64,000 nucleotides of DNA from Tistrella mobilis (lineage in GTDB: Bacteria > Pseudomonadota > Alphaproteobacteria > Tistrellales > Tistrellaceae): the NCBI RefSeq assembly GCF_039634785.1, contig NZ_JBBIAB010000006.1:186001-250000 (forward strand), in the 5' to 3' direction. This document shows positions 8,631 through 17,375 of the stretch, one piece after another. The notes below the pieces were generated by a model, which was given only the letters and a program-made list of their open reading frames with translations, was not told where the DNA came from and ran no database searches. Position 1 is the stretch's first letter. Each line of letters starts with the position of its first letter. A program made the translations under genes and the position numbers.

Positions 8631-10256
8631 TCACTTGGTCCGGGTCAGGCTGCGATAGTCGGTCTGACGGTGGAACCAGTAGGTGAAGCCGTCGATGTTC
8701 CTGGCCATCACCGCATCGAGCGCGGGCTGCCAGAGCATCACGACCGGCACCTCGTCGGCGGCGATCTTGACCATGCGCTTCGCGGCCGCTTCATAGGCCG
8801 CGGGGTCGCGCTCGTAGCGCGCCTTGGCGGTCAGTTCGGCCAGTTCCTCGTTCACGAACGAGCCGTAATTCCACCGGGTCTCGCCCTGGAAGAACACCCG
8901 GAAGAAATAGTCGGCCGAGGGCAGCCAGGCGATGGCGCTTTCGGTGAAGAAGGGCAGCTTCTTTTCCGAGATCAGGGTGCCCATCTGCGCATCCGGCACC
9001 TTCTCGACGGTGACGTCGATGCCGATCTTGCCGAGCGATTCCTTGATCAGCGCCGCGATCGGCTCGCTGGTCGCGGCCGAGCCGACATTGAACGAGAAGG
9101 TGGTCTTGAAGCCGTCGGGGAAGCCGGCCTCGGCCAGCAGGCCCTTGGCCTTGTCGAGGTTGGTGGAATAGGGCAGGCGCTGCGGGAATTTGCCGGTGTC
9201 GGGCAGGTCCTTCCAGGTCGCCCCCCAGAGCGGCGCGCCGCGGCGGTAGAGGGCGGCGGTGAACATGTCGTCGAAGGGCAGCGCATGGGCGATCGCCTGG
9301 CGGACCTTGACGTTGTCGAACGGCGCCATCCGGGTGTTGAAGGCGATCATCTGGAAGGCGTTGACCTGCGGGATCGACACCACCTTGACGGCGCCGCGAT
9401 CCTTCAGCGCCAGCACGTCGCTTGCCTGCAGATCGATCGAGAGATCGGCGTCGCCGCGCTCGATCAGGCTGGCGCGGGTCGATGCCTCGGGCACGGTCTG
9501 GACGATGATCCGCTTGAAATAGGGCAGCGGGCCGCTCTTCCAGTCGTCGAACCGCTCCAGCACCACCTGCTGGCCGGCCTTGAAGGTCGAGACCTTGTAG
9601 GCGCCGCCCGAGGCCTGGTTTTCCTTCAGCCACTCGGTCGCCCAGGGATCCTCGGCGGTGGCGTGTTCCCTGGCGAGCTTCGAATTCAGGATGACCGGGA
9701 AGACCACGGCCAGGTTCGGCACCGCCAGCCGGTCGGGCTTGTCCAGCGTCACCTGGATGGTGTGGGCGTCGATGATCTTGAACTGATCGGGCGATTTCAG
9801 CGAACCGGTCGCCATCTGCGCGCCCGGCCCCTTCAGCGACACCGCGCGGTCCAGCGACCACTTCACGTCCTCGGCGGTCACCGGCGATCCGTCGTGGAAG
9901 GTGGCGTCGGGGCGGAGCTTGAAGGTGATGGTCAGGCCGTCATCGCTGATCGTGAAGCTTTCGGCCAGCTCCCCCTTCATATGGTCGAAGTCGTAGATAT
10001 AGCCGTCGCCGAACTTCTTCCGGTCCCAGCTGACCAGCCGGTCGTAGATGTTCCAGTTCAGGCCGAAGCCGTCGCGGGTGATGCCCTGCATGCCGGCGTC
10101 CAGGGTGTTCACCTGGCCGCCGGTCACCACGCGCAGCGTCTCTTCCCGGCTCTGGGCCTGGGCTGCGCCGGCAATGGCCGTCAAGGTCAGCGCCGCCGAG
10201 GCGGCGGCGGCAATGAGGCGGGCGCGCAGGCGCCCCCTCGGCCGTGTGTGCAGCAT
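8631..10256 (-). CDS. ABC transporter periplasmic binding protein, family 5 (DppA/OppA-like)
   Basis: A 541-residue extracytoplasmic solute-binding protein. It has an Arg-rich n-region, a hydrophobic core (about residues 15-32) and an AQA-type signal peptidase site near residue 34. The mature part has family-5 features: ESFTISDDGLTITFKLRPDA, FHDGSPVTAEDVKWSLDRA and FDNVKVRQAIAHALP. The SD AGGAGGCAGGA is very strong. It delivers the substrate (peptide, amino-acid amide or similar; not defined) to DppBC. It follows BKACE on the same strand. Confidence 0.93.
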   Translation of the reverse strand: MLHTRPRGRLRARLIAAAASAALTLTAIAGAAQAQSREETLRVVTGGQVNTLDAGMQGITRDGFGLNWNIYDRLVSWDRKKFGDGYIYDFDHMKGELAESFTISDDGLTITFKLRPDATFHDGSPVTAEDVKWSLDRAVSLKGPGAQMATGSLKSPDQFKIIDAHTIQVTLDKPDRLAVPNLAVVFPVILNSKLAREHATAEDPWATEWLKENQASGGAYKVSTFKAGQQVVLERFDDWKSGPLPYFKRIIVQTVPEASTRASLIERGDADLSIDLQASDVLALKDRGAVKVVSIPQVNAFQMIAFNTRMAPFDNVKVRQAIAHALPFDDMFTAALYRRGAPLWGATWKDLPDTGKFPQRLPYSTNLDKAKGLLAEAGFPDGFKTTFSFNVGSAATSEPIAALIKESLGKIGIDVTVEKVPDAQMGTLISEKKLPFFTESAIAWLPSADYFFRVFFQGETRWNYGSFVNEELAELTAKARYERDPAAYEAAAKRMVKIAADEVPVVMLWQPALDAVMARNIDGFTYWFHRQTDYRSLTRTK

Positions 10257-10366
10257 TCCTGCCTCCTGTCGATGGGTCCCGTGTGGTTTTTTGCCCGTGC
10301 GGTTCTTGTCTGATCCGTCTCGGTCTGGGTCGTCTCGGGGGCTTCAGACGGGTGGTCTGCCGCTCG

Positions 10367-10408
10367 CCGTCCCGATGCCTTGCGCTCCCCGCAAGGGCAT
10401 CGGGACGG
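10367..10408 (-). terminator. Hairpin between BKACE and the binding-protein gene
   Basis: CCGTCCCGATGCCTTGCG (10367-10384) pairs with 10390-10408 with one bulged base. It lies 35 bp after the BKACE stop and 110 bp before dppA. No strong T-run follows, so partial termination or transcript processing is likely. Confidence 0.6.
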
Positions 10409-10442
10409 GAGGGGGATGGTGCGGAAGGTCTGCGTCAGGCGA

Positions 10443-11420
10443 TCAGGCGGCGGCGGCCCTGGACGGAACGCCCAGCATGGCGCGCGCCTCTTCGGGGCTC
10501 GCGATCGGCCGGCCCAGCTCCTCGACGATCCGGCGGATCTTGGCGACCTGTTCGGCATTGCTTTCGGCCATCTTGCCCGGGCCGGCATAGAGGCTGTCCT
10601 CAAGCCCGACGCGGACATGGCCGCCCATGGCAGCCGCCATGGTCGCGAAATTGATCTGATGGCGGCCGGCGGCCAGCACCGACCATTCGAAGGCATCGCC
10701 GAACAGCCGGTCGGCGATGGTCTTCATGTGCATCAGATTGTCGGGGTCGGCGCCGATGCCGCCCAGAATGCCGAACACCATCTGCACGAAGAGCGGCGGG
10801 GTCGCGAGCTTGCGGTCCAGGAAATGCGCCAGCGTATAGAGATGGCCGACGTCGTAGCATTCGTATTCGAAGCGCGCGCCCCGGCGTTCACCCATCTCGC
10901 GCAGGATGGTTTCGATATCGCCGAAGGTATTGCGGAAGATGACGTCCTTCGTCGCCTCGACATAGGGCTTTTCCCAGGGGAAGCGCCAGGTCTGATAGCG
11001 CTGGCCCAGATCGGAATAGACGAAGTTCATCGAGCCCATGTTGAGCGAGCAGATCTCGGGCGAGAGGCCGAGCGGGCCTTCCAGCCGCTGCTCCATGGTC
11101 ATGGCGGTGGAGCCGCCGGTGGTGATGTTGATCACCGCATCGCATTGCTGGCGGATGCGCGGCACGAAGCCCTCGTAATGGGCAAGCTTCGGGCTCGGTC
11201 GGCCGTCTTCGGGATCGCGCGCATGCAGATGCAGGATCGCGGCGCCGGCCTTCGCGGCATCCACCGCCTGGGTGGCGATGTCGTTGGGCGTGTAGGGCAG
11301 ATGCGGCGACATGGTCGGCGTGTGCACGGCGCCGGTCACCGCACAGCTGATGATCAGCTTCTTGCCGCGGCTGCGGGGCTTTGCGGGCGCATCGGCCGCG
11401 GTCTCGGGCGCGTCTGCCAT
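10443..11420 (-). CDS. Beta-keto acid cleavage enzyme (BKACE, DUF849 family)
   Basis: A 325-residue Zn-dependent BKACE/3-keto-5-aminohexanoate cleavage enzyme. Known family reaction: a beta-keto acid plus acetyl-CoA gives acetoacetate plus a CoA thioester. Visible motifs are LIISCAVTGAVHTPTMSPHL, the metal-binding AAILHLHARDPEDGRPS, INITTGGS and the C-terminal GGHVRVGLEDSLYAGPG with the conserved Glu. The first 18 residues are an Ala/Pro-rich extension. Substrate class cannot be read from motifs. Neighbours (aminotransferase, hydantoinase, thiolase, importer) suggest the step after transamination of an imported amino compound. Confidence 0.93.
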   Translation of the reverse strand: MADAPETAADAPAKPRSRGKKLIISCAVTGAVHTPTMSPHLPYTPNDIATQAVDAAKAGAAILHLHARDPEDGRPSPKLAHYEGFVPRIRQQCDAVINITTGGSTAMTMEQRLEGPLGLSPEICSLNMGSMNFVYSDLGQRYQTWRFPWEKPYVEATKDVIFRNTFGDIETILREMGERRGARFEYECYDVGHLYTLAHFLDRKLATPPLFVQMVFGILGGIGADPDNLMHMKTIADRLFGDAFEWSVLAAGRHQINFATMAAAMGGHVRVGLEDSLYAGPGKMAESNAEQVAKIRRIVEELGRPIASPEEARAMLGVPSRAAAA

Positions 11421-11764
11421 GGGGGAGGGTCCTCGTCCTCGGGGGTAATGACATCAGGGGCATGCCCGTCCGGCCGCGGTCGATCACATGCCATCGTATT
11501 CATTCGACGACAGTGGAAGGCCGCGCCCGCCAGGCGGGGAAGACGCCCGGCGAGAGGCCGCCGGGGAAGGCGGCCTGCCGGGCAGGCATGCGGGGGGGAA
11601 GGAGGTGGTGAGCGATTGATGCTCGATCTTTGATCAAAGATTTGATCATCTGGCCCCTGCTTGTCAAACTCCTTTCTGCCCCGGCCGTCGTCGAAGACGG
11701 CCCTGGCGCATGGGCCCTGGCGCATGAGCCCTGGGGCATGACACACCACAGACGGGGATAACCG
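11421..11764. other. Divergent intergenic region, BKACE / DUF35-thiolase
   Basis: 344 bp. It holds the minus-strand promoter and double TTTGATCA boxes described separately at 11626-11667. A purine-rich stretch around 11590-11610 and a repeated CCCTGG(C/G)GCATG motif (11701-11740) are also present. I see no gene and no clear plus-strand sigma-70 promoter. The BKACE leader would be about 210 nt. Confidence 0.6.
11626..11667 (-). promoter_or_regulatory. Promoter with perfect 16-bp palindrome plus half-site, BKACE operon
   Basis: The minus strand has TTGACA (11667-11662), a 16-bp spacer and TCAAAT (11645-11640). ATCTTTGATCAAAGAT (11626-11641) is a perfect palindrome and TTTGATCA (11641-11648) abuts it. 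Both boxes cover the -10 and start point, as at 4041-4077, implying one shared regulator. Confidence 0.65.
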
Positions 11765-12187
11765 ATGCTGAGAGGCAGCCTGCCCGAACCGACGCCGCAG
11801 ACGGCCTGGTTCTGGGACGCGACCCGCAGGGGAGAGCTTTACGTTCAGGAATGCACCGCCTGCGGCGGCCGCCATTTCCCGCCCCGGCCCTTCTGCCCGG
11901 CCTGTGGCGGCCGGGAGGTGACGGCGCTGAAATGCAGCGGCCGGGCGACGCTCTGGAGCTATGTGATCAACCACATGGTGCCCAGGGACGGCGATGGCCC
12001 CTATGCGGTCGCGGTGGTGCGGCTGGACGAGGGGCCGTTGATGATGACCAATATCGTGGATTGCCCCCAGACGCCCGAGGCGCTGCCGCTGGATATGGCG
12101 CTGGAGGTGGTGTTCGAGCCGGTCTCCGAGACGATCACCCTGCCCAAATTCCGGCCGGTGGCCACGAGCGACGGAGCCGGCGCATGA
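11765..12187 (+). CDS. DUF35 (OB-fold, zinc-ribbon) thiolase partner protein
   Basis: A 140-residue protein with an N-terminal rubredoxin-like zinc ribbon (CTACGG...CPACGG, residues about 30-50) and a C-terminal OB-fold segment. DUF35 proteins form complexes with thiolase-like enzymes (BbsA-BbsB thiolase, ChsH2-Ltp2 aldolase are known cases) and help bind acyl-CoA. The stop overlaps the thiolase start as ATGA, so the two are probably made as a 1:1 complex. It is divergent from BKACE. Confidence 0.9.
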   Translation: MLRGSLPEPTPQTAWFWDATRRGELYVQECTACGGRHFPPRPFCPACGGREVTALKCSGRATLWSYVINHMVPRDGDGPYAVAVVRLDEGPLMMTNIVDCPQTPEALPLDMALEVVFEPVSETITLPKFRPVATSDGAGA

Positions 12188-13332
12188 GCCTGACCCACCC
12201 CCTGGCCTCGATCGTGGGGGCTGCCGAAACCACCCGGCTCGGCGTGCTGCCCGACATGTCGGAACTGGATCTGCATGCCGATGCGGCACTGAATGCGCTG
12301 GCCGATTGCGGCCTCGCCCCTGGCGATATCGACGGCATCGCCACGGCGGGCGAAAACCCCGCGATGCTGGCCCAGTATCTGGGCATCACGCCCACATGGG
12401 TGGATGCCACCAATATCGGCGGCTGTTCCTTCATGGCCCATGTCGCCCATGCCGCGGCGGCGATCCGGGCCGGGCTCTGCCGCACGGTGCTGATCACCCA
12501 TGGTGAAAGCGGCCGGTCGCGGGTCGGCCATGTGCCCTGGACGGTGCCCGCGCATTCGCTGATGGGCCAGTTCGAACTGGGCTACACCCCGACCATGGCG
12601 GCGACGCTGTTCACCCTGCCGGCGCTGCGCTACATGAAGACCTTCGGGGTGACCGAGGAAGATCTCGCCCGGGTGACGGTGGTGCAGCGGCAATGGGCCG
12701 GTTTCCACCCGCGCGCCTTCCGCCGCGATCCGGTGACGGTCGACGAGGTGCTGGCCTCGCGCATGATCGCCTGGCCGTTCCGCATCCTGATGTGCTGCCT
12801 GGTCACCGATGGCGGCGGCGCCCTGGTCCTGACCGCCCCCGACCGCGCGGCCGATTTCCCGACCCGCCCCGTCGACGTGATCGGCACGGGCGAGAGCGTC
12901 GAGCATCTGATGATCACCGAGATGAAGGACTACACCAGCTCCCGCGCCTTCCGCGTGGCCGGGGACCAGGCCTTCGCCGCCGCGGGCATCGACCGCGCCG
13001 ATGTCGACCATCTGATGATCTACGACGCCTTCGCCCATGTGCCGCTCTATGGGCTGGAGGCGCTGGGCTTCGTGAAACCGGGCGAGGCGGCCGGCTTCAT
13101 CGCCGACGGTCACACCGCCCCCGGCGGCCGCCTGCCGATGAACACCAATGGCGGCGGCATCAACTACATGCATTCCGGCATGTACGGCATGTACGCGCTT
13201 CAGGAAGCCGTCCGCCAGATGCGCGGCACGGCGCCCGAAGGGGCACAGATCAGGGACGCCCGCATTTCGGTCGTCCAGGGCGTGGGCGGCATGTTCGGCA
13301 CCGCCGGCACCGTCATCCTGGCCCGCCGCTGA
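12184..13332 (+). CDS. Thiolase-like (SCP-x/lipid-transfer type) acetyl-CoA acyltransferase
   Basis: A 382-residue thiolase-superfamily protein of the type that pairs with DUF35. It has DIDGIATAGENP, a candidate nucleophile Cys in NIGGCSFMAHVAHAA, YDAFAH and the C-terminal NGGGINYMHSGMYGM loop. The start at 12184 overlaps the DUF35 stop by 4 bp. Expected to cleave or (retro)condense a CoA thioester. Its position suggests it finishes degradation of the acyl-CoA made by BKACE. A retro-aldolase role, as in Ltp2, cannot be excluded. Confidence 0.88.
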   Translation: MSLTHPLASIVGAAETTRLGVLPDMSELDLHADAALNALADCGLAPGDIDGIATAGENPAMLAQYLGITPTWVDATNIGGCSFMAHVAHAAAAIRAGLCRTVLITHGESGRSRVGHVPWTVPAHSLMGQFELGYTPTMAATLFTLPALRYMKTFGVTEEDLARVTVVQRQWAGFHPRAFRRDPVTVDEVLASRMIAWPFRILMCCLVTDGGGALVLTAPDRAADFPTRPVDVIGTGESVEHLMITEMKDYTSSRAFRVAGDQAFAAAGIDRADVDHLMIYDAFAHVPLYGLEALGFVKPGEAAGFIADGHTAPGGRLPMNTNGGGINYMHSGMYGMYALQEAVRQMRGTAPEGAQIRDARISVVQGVGGMFGTAGTVILARR

Positions 13333-13404
13333 CGGGGGCCGCGGGTGGGTCGAGGAAGAGGGTGATGGACATCGGGGCCTCTCTTTCGGCAGACATGGTG
13401 ACGA

Positions 13405-14472
13405 TTACGGCGTGCGCGCGCCCGCCCCCCGCCGATCCCGCCGCCAGCCGCTGGGGGTGGTGCCGGTGACCCGGCGGAATTCGCGGTTGAAGTTGGATTT
13501 GGTCTGGAAGCCGGCGTCGAACATGATCCGGGTGACCGGTTCGTCGGTGGTGGAGAGCAGGCGGCAGGCCTCGGCCACGCGGTGGTCGTTGACCAGCTGC
13601 GAGACGTTGCGGTCCAGGCGGCGGTTAACCGCGGCCGACAGGCGGCGGGCCGGCAGGCCCAGGCGGCGGGCCAGGCGGTCGAGGGTGAGGTCGGGGTCGC
13701 GATAGGGCGCGCGGTCCCGCATCAGGGCGTCGAGGCGGTCGATGATCGCCTGATCTTCGGCGAGGTCGTCCTCGTCAGCCGTGGGCTCGTCATCCTGTGC
13801 CGTCTTCGCTTGTGGCGGTTCCATCGGCGCCGCCGGCTGTTGCGGCGGGGCGAGACCGGTGGTGGCGATCGCCCAGGCGCCGGCCGGCAGGGCGATCAGA
13901 TTGGCCGCGGCCACGATCAGCACCGCATGGCGGCCGGCCGAGAGCGCAACGTCGAGGGCGATGGCGAGGTCGACCAGGGCGAAACCCGCCAGCAGCAGAC
14001 CGACCAGCCGCATCGACCGGATGGATTTCGGGGCGTCGTCCAGCCGCGCCGCCGCCAGCGCATCGGGGCCGCGGGCGGCGAGGCGCAGCAGGGCTGCGGC
14101 ATAACCAAGGAAGATGGCCGCCAGCACCCCGTCGATCGGCGCCTTCCACAGCGTCCAGATGCCCGACAGCACCGCCACCAGGGCCACGGGCAGCAGATGT
14201 GGCCAGAGGGCGCGGCGTCGCGGCCGGGTGAGGCGGGCGAAGCACAGCCAGGCGAGCGGCGGCAGGGTGGCGGCGACCACCGGCTGAAGGGCGCGGATGG
14301 CCGCGAGATCGGTGCTCCAGCGCAGCCCGACCACGATGAGATCCAGCGTGCAGGCGGCAACGAACACCAGCGGCGGCGTGATCCGCCGGCCGGGCTCGCT
14401 GCCTGCCACCAGCCGCGCGCAGAGAATGGCGAGCAGCAGCGCGCCGACGAAGGGCAGAGGCAGGGACGGCAT
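13405..14472 (-). CDS. AraC-family regulator with N-terminal membrane domain
   Basis: A 355-residue protein. Residues 1-210 have about seven hydrophobic segments (PSLPLPFVGALLLAILCARL onward). A Pro/Asp/Glu-rich linker follows, and residues about 250-350 form an AraC DNA-binding domain (LTLDRLARRLGLPARRLS, ITRIMFDAGFQTKSNFNREF, TTPSGWR). Membrane-embedded AraC regulators sense a signal at the membrane; the ligand is unknown. The ATG at 14472 shares one base with the stop of the upstream hydrolase (TGATG), so the two are cotranscribed. Confidence 0.88.
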   Translation of the reverse strand: MPSLPLPFVGALLLAILCARLVAGSEPGRRITPPLVFVAACTLDLIVVGLRWSTDLAAIRALQPVVAATLPPLAWLCFARLTRPRRRALWPHLLPVALVAVLSGIWTLWKAPIDGVLAAIFLGYAAALLRLAARGPDALAAARLDDAPKSIRSMRLVGLLLAGFALVDLAIALDVALSAGRHAVLIVAAANLIALPAGAWAIATTGLAPPQQPAAPMEPPQAKTAQDDEPTADEDDLAEDQAIIDRLDALMRDRAPYRDPDLTLDRLARRLGLPARRLSAAVNRRLDRNVSQLVNDHRVAEACRLLSTTDEPVTRIMFDAGFQTKSNFNREFRRVTGTTPSGWRRDRRGAGARTP

Positions 14473-15365
14473 CAGCGGCGGGCAAGCTCTGCCACCGCGC
14501 GGGCAAAGGCCGCGGGCGCTTCCTGGGGAATGTTGTGGCCGATGCCCGGCAGCACCTCGTAGGACCAGGGGCCCTGAAACTGCCGGCGGTCGCCGTCGCG
14601 GCCTTCGGGCGGATCGACCCCGTCGCTGGCGCCCTGGAGCACGATCGCGGGCACGGTGATCGGCGGCTGGGCCGCAAGCCGCTGTTCGATCGCCGCATGG
14701 GCCGGGTCGCCCGCCACCAGCCCATAGCGGTGGCGATAGGAATGGATGACGACCTCCACGAAATCGGGATTGTCGAAGGCAGGGGCGGTTCGGGCAAAGG
14801 TCGCGTCGTCGAAATCCCAGTCCGGCGACCAGAGGTTCCACAGCAGCCGGCAGAGATCGCGGCGGTTCCGGGTGAGACCGGCCCGGCCGCGCTCACCATG
14901 GAAATAATACTGATACCACCAGCGATGCTCGGCCTCGGGGGCTGCCGGTGCAGACGCGGCGGCGATGTTCTGGATGTTGTAGCCCGATCCGCCGCTCACC
15001 AGCCCGCGCACCCGGTCGGGCCAGAGGGCCGCCACGATGCAGGCGGCGCGCCCGCCCCAGTCATAGCCGGCGAGCACGGCGGGCGGCAGGTCGAGCGCCT
15101 CCAGGAAGGCCAGCAGATCGGCCCCCAGCGCCGCCTGTTCACCCGATCGTGGCGTCGCGTCGTCGAGGAAGCGGGTCGGGCAATAGCCGCGCAGCCAGGG
15201 GATCAACACCCGGTGGCCCGATGCGGCGAGAATCCTTCCCGCTTCGGTCATCGCGTGCACGTCATAGGGAAAGCCGTGGAGCAGGACCACCGGCGGGCCG
15301 TCCGCGGCGCCAGCCTCCAGATACGCGATCTCCAGCTGCCCGGCCCGGATGCGCTTCATGTCCAT
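14472..15365 (-). CDS. Alpha/beta hydrolase, epoxide-hydrolase-like
   Basis: A 297-residue alpha/beta hydrolase. The oxyanion motif HGFP is near the N-terminus. The nucleophile elbow is GYDWGG, with Asp instead of Ser, typical of epoxide hydrolases and haloalkane dehalogenases. The catalytic His is in GIGHNIPQE near the C-terminus. The start at 15365 has AGGAAGAAAG upstream; residues further upstream in frame look like noise. Coupled to the AraC-type regulator. Substrate unknown. Confidence 0.85.
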   Translation of the reverse strand: MDMKRIRAGQLEIAYLEAGAADGPPVVLLHGFPYDVHAMTEAGRILAASGHRVLIPWLRGYCPTRFLDDATPRSGEQAALGADLLAFLEALDLPPAVLAGYDWGGRAACIVAALWPDRVRGLVSGGSGYNIQNIAAASAPAAPEAEHRWWYQYYFHGERGRAGLTRNRRDLCRLLWNLWSPDWDFDDATFARTAPAFDNPDFVEVVIHSYRHRYGLVAGDPAHAAIEQRLAAQPPITVPAIVLQGASDGVDPPEGRDGDRRQFQGPWSYEVLPGIGHNIPQEAPAAFARAVAELARR

Positions 15366-15430
15366 GCCCGCGATCTTTCTTCCTGTCACTGATCCACGCC
15401 TCACCGGCCTACGCCTCACCGGCTTACGAC

Positions 15431-17278
15431 TCACTGGCCCGTGGCAATGCCTTCGCGCCTGGGGTCGGAGCCGCCCAGCAGCGTGCCGTCGGGGCGGATC
15501 CGGATCAGGTTCAGCCCGCTGGTCATTTCTGCGGTGGCGGTCTGATCGCCCAGCAGGCCGAGCCCGGTGATCAGGGCTTCGGCCCCGGTACCGGCCTCGA
15601 TCTCGGTCGGGCCGTTGCGGTTCAGCACATGGGGCAGTTCCGCCGCCGCCTGCGGGTCGAGGTCGAAATCGATCATCGCGGTCAGCGCCTGGGCGACATA
15701 GCCGATGATCCGGCTGCCGCCGGGCGAGCCGGCGACGATCGCCGGCCGGTCGTCCGGGCCATAAACGATGGTGGGCGCCATGGAACTGCGCGGCCGCTTG
15801 CCCGGCTCCACCCGGTTGATCACCGGCCGGCCGTCGATCTCGGGCCGGAAGGAGAAATCGGTCAGCTGGTTGTTGAGCAGGAAGCCGCGCACGAATACGC
15901 CCGAACCGAAGGCACCTTCGACGCTGGTGGTCATGGAGACGACATTGCCCGCGGCATCGACGATCGACAGATGCGAGGTGCCGTTCTCGTGCCGGCCGGG
16001 ATCGGCCGCCAGCGCCAGGGTCTGGGCCCCCGGCGGCAGGCCGGCCGGGACCGGCACCGGCAGGGCCTTGCCCGGCTCTATGGTGCGCGCCCGGGTGTCG
16101 AGATAGACCGGGTTGATCAGCCCGGCCACGGGCACCGGCACATGGTCGGGATCGGCCACCCAGCGGTCGCGATCGGCGAAGGCGAGCTTCGACGCCTCGG
16201 CCAGCAGATGGATGTTGGTCAGCGCCAGCGGGCCCTGTTTCGGATCGAGGGGATGGCGGTCCAGAAGCCCCATGATCTGGCCGATCGCAAGCCCGCCCGA
16301 CGAGGGCGGGCCCATGCCGCAGACGTCATGGGCATGATAGGGCACGCAGACCGGCGGCCGCTCCACCACCCGATAGGCGGCAAGATCGGCCTCGGCGATC
16401 CGGCCGGGATTGTCGGCGCGCGCGGCGGCGGCCGCGACCAGATCGGCCCCGATCGGCCCGGCATAGAAGGCGGCGGCGCCGTCCGTCAGCAGGGCGCGCA
16501 GCGTGTCGGCATAATCGGGGTTGGGCAGCAGCGTGCCCGGGGCGGGCGGCTGGCCCCCCGGCATGAAATGCGCCATGGCCCGCGGATCCTTGCGGAGCGA
16601 GGCCGAGGCGCGGGGATCGGCGAGCAGCCCGGCCAGGCGCGGCGAGACCGGCACGCCGGCCTCTGCCAGCGCAATCGCCGGCTGGAACAGGCGGGTGAGC
16701 GGCAGCCGGCCCCAGCGCTCGTGCAGTGCGAAGAGCAGCGCCGGCACCCCCGGCACCCCCACCGACCGGCCGCCGGGCACGGCATCGCGGAACCCCATCG
16801 GGCTGCCGTCTGTGGTGAGGAAGAGGTCGGGCCCGGCTGCGGCGGGCGCGGTTTCGCGCGCATCCAGCGTGGTCAGCCGGCCGGCGGCGGCATCGTGGTA
16901 GAGCACGAAGGCGCCGCCGCCGATCCCGCTCGATTGCGGCTCCAGCAGGCCCAGCATCAGCTGCACGGTGATCGCCGCATCGGCGGCGCTGCCGCCGTCT
17001 TCCAGCACCGTGCGCCCGGCATCGACCGCAAGCGGATGGGCGGCGACCACCATCATCTGCCGGGTGGCGACCGGGCCACGGCTTGCGGCCCGGCCGGTCG
17101 CGGCCTCGGGTGCCGCGCGGCCATCGGTCATCGAAGGGCCGGCAGGGGGGATCGTCGTCTGGCCGAAGGCGGGTGCCGTCGGGACCGGGCCGGTCAGAAC
17201 CGAGGCGAGCAGGGCCGCCGCAATCCCGGCGGCGGCGGATCGGCGGAGGCGGGCGAGCATGGCGGGTCCGGCTTTCAT
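15431..17278 (-). CDS. ggt: Gamma-glutamyltransferase (GGT) proenzyme
   Basis: A 615-residue periplasmic GGT. It has a Lys/Arg n-region and hydrophobic signal peptide (about residues 7-35), then MMVVAAHPLAVDAG and GGSAADAAITVQLMLG, SGIGGGAFVLYH. The autoprocessing nucleophile Thr is in NGTSHLSIVD, and MTTSVEGAFGSG follows in the small subunit. Known role: hydrolysis or transpeptidation of glutathione and other gamma-glutamyl compounds. I chose ATG 17278 (MKAG) for the signal peptide; 17260 and 17329 are alternatives. It ends 65 bp before the hydrolase. Confidence 0.92.
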   Translation of the reverse strand: MKAGPAMLARLRRSAAAGIAAALLASVLTGPVPTAPAFGQTTIPPAGPSMTDGRAAPEAATGRAASRGPVATRQMMVVAAHPLAVDAGRTVLEDGGSAADAAITVQLMLGLLEPQSSGIGGGAFVLYHDAAAGRLTTLDARETAPAAAGPDLFLTTDGSPMGFRDAVPGGRSVGVPGVPALLFALHERWGRLPLTRLFQPAIALAEAGVPVSPRLAGLLADPRASASLRKDPRAMAHFMPGGQPPAPGTLLPNPDYADTLRALLTDGAAAFYAGPIGADLVAAAAARADNPGRIAEADLAAYRVVERPPVCVPYHAHDVCGMGPPSSGGLAIGQIMGLLDRHPLDPKQGPLALTNIHLLAEASKLAFADRDRWVADPDHVPVPVAGLINPVYLDTRARTIEPGKALPVPVPAGLPPGAQTLALAADPGRHENGTSHLSIVDAAGNVVSMTTSVEGAFGSGVFVRGFLLNNQLTDFSFRPEIDGRPVINRVEPGKRPRSSMAPTIVYGPDDRPAIVAGSPGGSRIIGYVAQALTAMIDFDLDPQAAAELPHVLNRNGPTEIEAGTGAEALITGLGLLGDQTATAEMTSGLNLIRIRPDGTLLGGSDPRREGIATGQ

Positions 17279-17375
17279 GGCCGTCGGCGGCAACCGCCGT
17301 CGGCGGAGAGAGTGCAGGCCCGCCATCATGCCAGCTTGGGCCGAAGGCGTCAGCCCCGGTGCGCGTGTGCCGCGA

